Shown here: piece after piece, positions 61,517-64,000 of the stretch | Layout of the letters: each line of letters starts with the position of its first letter | Position numbering within the stretch: position 1 is the first letter of the stretch | Program-made: the position numbers and the translations under genes | Assembly: GCA_046351455.1 (NCBI GenBank) | Contig: JAXLYM010000026.1 | Span: forward strand, 62,001 to 126,000 | Reading direction: 5' to 3' | Source: JADJRH01 sp046351455 | Lineage (GTDB): Bacteria; Myxococcota_A; Polyangia; Polyangiales; Polyangiaceae | Length of the DNA stretch: 64,000 nt | Notes under the pieces: generated by a model | Databases searched by the model: none | What the model saw: the letters and a program-made list of their open reading frames with translations, nothing else | Told to the model about the DNA's origin: nothing

Positions 61517-64000
61517 GGAAGCACCGGCAACGGAGATGCGACGCCGTTCGCCTGGAGCGACGGCGTCAGGCCCGGACGGCTGCGGAGGAACATGCCGTCC
61601 TTGTACTCGAAGGGCTTCTGGCCCTCCGGATCGATGACGCCTTGCGAGAAGTCGCGCAGCTTCGCGTCGCCGAGGATGTCCGTGTAGAAGGCGAGCTTCT
61701 GGATCGCGTAGTCCACGGCCTGGTTGCGCACCTTCCACGTCTTGGCCCAAACGACGGCCTCCACGTAGAACTTCACCATGGCCTTGTCGGCGTCGTTGAG
61801 CTTGCGCTCACGGGCGTCGCGCCACTGCTCTCTGCGGCGCTGGCGGATGGCGTCGGCCTGTTCTTGCAGGTCTTCGCGATCGCTGGTCTCGGCGAGCTTG
61901 AGCAGCTTCTCTTCCTTGTCCGTGTACAGCTTCAGCCCCGGCGGGCGCGCGTTGTAGAGGCCCGTACGACACGAGTCGTAGAGCGAGCCTTGGCGCGCGC
62001 GGGAGGCCACGGACCACGCGCGCGACTCGTACGTCGTGATGACCGTCTGGAGCTGCTTCCAGTACTTGTCGTTCGCCTTCTTCACGTCGTCGTCGAAGGC
62101 CTTCACGACCTTGTCGATGACGCCCTCGTACCGGTGGTGGCCGGTCTCGTAGTCGAACTCGGTCTTGATCTGCTCGTCGATCTGCCGATACGCCGCCTCC
62201 GCGGCCATGTCCGCTTGGAGCGACGTGAGCGCCTTGTTGCGGCCGTCGACGATGGGCGATGAGGCCTTGAACTTGTCGAAGGCCTGCATCGTGTTCTTCG
62301 CCCAGTCGCGCGCCTTCGAGTCCTTGCCCGCGAGGCGGAGCTTGTACGCGTGGTACGCGGCCTGGACGACGTACCCCGTCGCCGCAGCGTTGGCCTTGTT
62401 GGCGTTGTAGTACGCCTCCATCGTGTTCATGGCCTTGATGCGGGCCTGCTTGTTCGCGCCCTCGTCGAGGCCGTGCTCGTCCCACGTCTTGAGATCCGCG
62501 GACGCGACCAGGAAGTCGACGTCGGCCTTCTGCTCCGCGGGCGCGTTCAGCGCGAAGAACGTCGTGCGCGCCTGGAGCATCTTGTCGTTGTCGCCGACGT
62601 TCGCGTAGAGGAGGACCGCGTTGCGCGCGGCGGCTCGGCGATCGGCCTCGGTGAAGTGGCGGATCTTCGAGATCGTCTCGTACGTCTCCGCGGCGGTGCG
62701 GTAGTTGAAGAACAGCACGTACGCGGCCGAGAGCGCGTCGTACGCCTGCTTCAGGTACTTCACGCGCTCCTGCAGCTTCTTCGGATCCGGCGCCTTCGGA
62801 GGCTTCACGCTGGTGTCGCCCTTCTCGAGCTTCACCAGGTTCTCCTCGTTGCCGTACTCCTTGATGAAGAGCGTGTACATCGCGATGGCCTGGTCGTAGT
62901 CGCCGACCTGTTTGTAGCAGTAGGCGCCGTTCATCGCGGCTTCGGGCGCCTCGTCGCGGGCCGGCGCCTTCTCGAGCGCGACCTTGTAGAGCGCCGCGGC
63001 CTCTCGCCAGGCCTTGTTGCGCTCGGGACCGTCTTGCATCCCCTGCGCCTTCTTGAAGGCCTCACCGGCGTCGACGTAGTAGCCGAGCGCGATGGTGGGC
63101 CGCGCGATCGTGGCCTCCTTCAGCTCGTCTTCCTTCGTGACGGCGCAGCTGTGCCCCTTCGGCGGGAGGACGGCCTCCGCGAGGCGACGGCTCTCGGGGA
63201 TGTTGCCTTCACGGTTCGCCATCGTGGTGAGGCGCTCCCAGGCTTTGTAGCCCCAGCTCGTCTTGCCGCACTCTTCGTCGAAGATCGGCGTGTAGCGCTT
63301 CCGCGCGTCGTCGAACTGGCCGTAGATGAAGAAGTAGTCCGCGGCCTGGAAGCGATACGCAGCGATGTTCTTCGGCGTGTCGAGGGCGGCCGGGACGCGG
63401 CGGTTGTAGTCGTCGCGCGCGGCCACGGCCTGCAGCACCTGCTCGGGCACCGGATCCTTCGCGAACGTCTCTTGCTCGGTGCCCTGGTTCAGGATCTTCA
63501 GCGAGTCGCGGAATTCGAGGCCCTGGGCCCCGTTCGTGCGCTTGTAGAGGTTGTACTGATCCGTGAGCGCCTGGTGGGCGATGTCGACGACCATGTACGC
63601 CGCGGGCTGCAGGTACTTGTCGTCCTCGTTCGAGTCGCGAACGGCGATCGCCGTCTTCCGCGCCTCGTCGATCTCCGCCTGCGAGGGCGAACGATCGAGC
63701 GCGACGGTGATCACGACGATCATGTGGTTCGCGTCCGCGAGCCAGTAGCGGCTCTCGTATGCGTCGGGCGCGTTCTCGTCCTGGCCGAGGTAGCCGGCCC
63801 AGCCCTGCGCCGCGAGCTTGTACTCCGAGAGCGCGCGCTCGAAGATCGGATCGCGGGAGGTCTTGTCGCCGATGCCGATCGCCTGGTTCGAGAGCGCGCT
63901 GCCCGCGTTCGTGTGATCGGCCGCGGCGCGACGCAGACCGCCGCGGACGAGGCGCTCCGCCGTCTGGAGGGCCTCGGGGTCGTCCTTGTTCGCGTTCGTC
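61513..64000 (-). CDS. large repeat (TPR-like) envelope protein, C-terminal part (GltD/NfsD-like), cut by window edge
   Basis: At least 828 residues; the frame is open to the right edge and the N-terminus is missing. The visible part is mostly alpha-helical with TPR-like pairs (RRVPAALDTPKNIAAYRFQAADYFF, AAMNGAYCYKQVGDYDQAIAMY, KVRNQAVDYAIQKLAFY) and conserved Trp/Tyr. In Myxococcus the long TPR protein GltD (AgmU) precedes GltE with a similar order. An internal Met (63723) could be mistaken for the start but the reading frame goes on upstream without a stop. The stop overlaps the TPR lipoprotein start by four bases. Identity with GltD or NfsD is inference. Confidence 0.8.
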   Translation of the reverse strand, partial: TNANKDDPEALQTAERLVRGGLRRAAADHTNAGSALSNQAIGIGDKTSRDPIFERALSEYKLAAQGWAGYLGQDENAPDAYESRYWLADANHMIVVITVALDRSPSQAEIDEARKTAIAVRDSNEDDKYLQPAAYMVVDIAHQALTDQYNLYKRTNGAQGLEFRDSLKILNQGTEQETFAKDPVPEQVLQAVAARDDYNRRVPAALDTPKNIAAYRFQAADYFFIYGQFDDARKRYTPIFDEECGKTSWGYKAWERLTTMANREGNIPESRRLAEAVLPPKGHSCAVTKEDELKEATIARPTIALGYYVDAGEAFKKAQGMQDGPERNKAWREAAALYKVALEKAPARDEAPEAAMNGAYCYKQVGDYDQAIAMYTLFIKEYGNEENLVKLEKGDTSVKPPKAPDPKKLQERVKYLKQAYDALSAAYVLFFNYRTAAETYETISKIRHFTEADRRAAARNAVLLYANVGDNDKMLQARTTFFALNAPAEQKADVDFLVASADLKTWDEHGLDEGANKQARIKAMNTMEAYYNANKANAAATGYVVQAAYHAYKLRLAGKDSKARDWAKNTMQAFDKFKASSPIVDGRNKALTSLQADMAAEAAYRQIDEQIKTEFDYETGHHRYEGVIDKVVKAFDDDVKKANDKYWKQLQTVITTYESRAWSVASRARQGSLYDSCRTGLYNARPPGLKLYTDKEEKLLKLAETSDREDLQEQADAIRQRRREQWRDARERKLNDADKAMVKFYVEAVVWAKTWKVRNQAVDYAIQKLAFYTDILGDAKLRDFSQGVIDPEGQKPFEYKDGMFLRSRPGLTPSLQANGVASPLPVLP

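Noticed and set aside
63700..63723. ATG at 63723 as the start of the large repeat protein
   Set aside because: The frame continues upstream with no stop to the window edge and the added residues fit the same helical repeat pattern, so this Met is internal.

Overview
The window is very GC-rich with strong GC-ending codon bias. It is dense in secreted lipoproteins, many with a lipobox Cys followed by a Gly/Ser/Thr-rich linker, and in Cys-rich or DNDCDG-type metal-binding surface proteins. Near the right edge it carries AgmX/PglI-type proteins known from myxobacterial motility and sporulation machines. Together these point to a delta-proteobacterial myxobacterium, most likely of the Polyangiales (Sorangium/Polyangium-like). 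No rRNA, tRNA, CRISPR array, insertion sequence or prophage is visible. Both edges cut through genes: a GT2 glycosyltransferase on the left and a large periplasmic/TPR-type protein on the right.

Layout, left to right. 1-3.1 kb: partial processive glycosyltransferase, a cytochrome P450 and a lipoprotein. 3.6-7.3 kb: a two-component system (response regulator then kinase, overlapping ATGA) divergent from a three-gene operon made of a His/Asp-rich anchored protein, a small membrane protein and a ferric-reductase-like heme membrane protein. The kinase sensor loop is also His/Asp-rich, so this may be a metal- or redox-responsive unit. 7.3-12.9 kb: secreted hydrolases (M1 aminopeptidase, Tat-exported metzincin, glycerophosphodiesterase, phosphoesterase). 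13-18 kb: Zn-alcohol dehydrogenase, an H1-like basic protein, a radical SAM/SPASM protein and an amidase. 18-25 kb: an isolated TssC sheath protein divergent from an OmpA lipoprotein, then a VolA-like lipase with a partner of unknown function. 25-35 kb: surface lipoproteins (DNRLRE/Cys-rich, VWA, copper-monooxygenase-like, beta-propeller-like), gamma-glutamyltransferase and a Mpo1-like protein. 35-48 kb: MATCAP/QEGLA peptidase, MoxR ATPase, SixA phosphatase, MopE-like protein, flippase-like protein, RluD, membrane glycosyltransferase and Maf. 48-51 kb: OmpA/TSP3 protein coupled to a PPC-domain protein. 51.7-54.7 kb: a short polysaccharide-export (OPX) lipoprotein with an outer-membrane barrel and a periplasmic coiled-coil protein. 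55-64 kb, all minus strand: a gene cluster whose contents and order resemble the Glt/Nfs envelope machine of Myxococcus (large repeat protein, TPR lipoprotein, two small paralogous secreted proteins, a membrane protein and two PglI/AgmX-type TonB-like proteins).

The intergenic gaps carry a mosaic repeat family, called modules A to E here. At least seven copies of module A are recognisable, and they occupy every convergent gap longer than about 60 bp. Two independent intergenic minisatellites (18-bp and 21-bp units), coding minisatellites and one well-formed stem-loop leader are also present.

Start codons were chosen from ribosome-binding-site spacing, signal peptides and overlap with the upstream gene. 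Functions come from motif recognition only; no database search was run.
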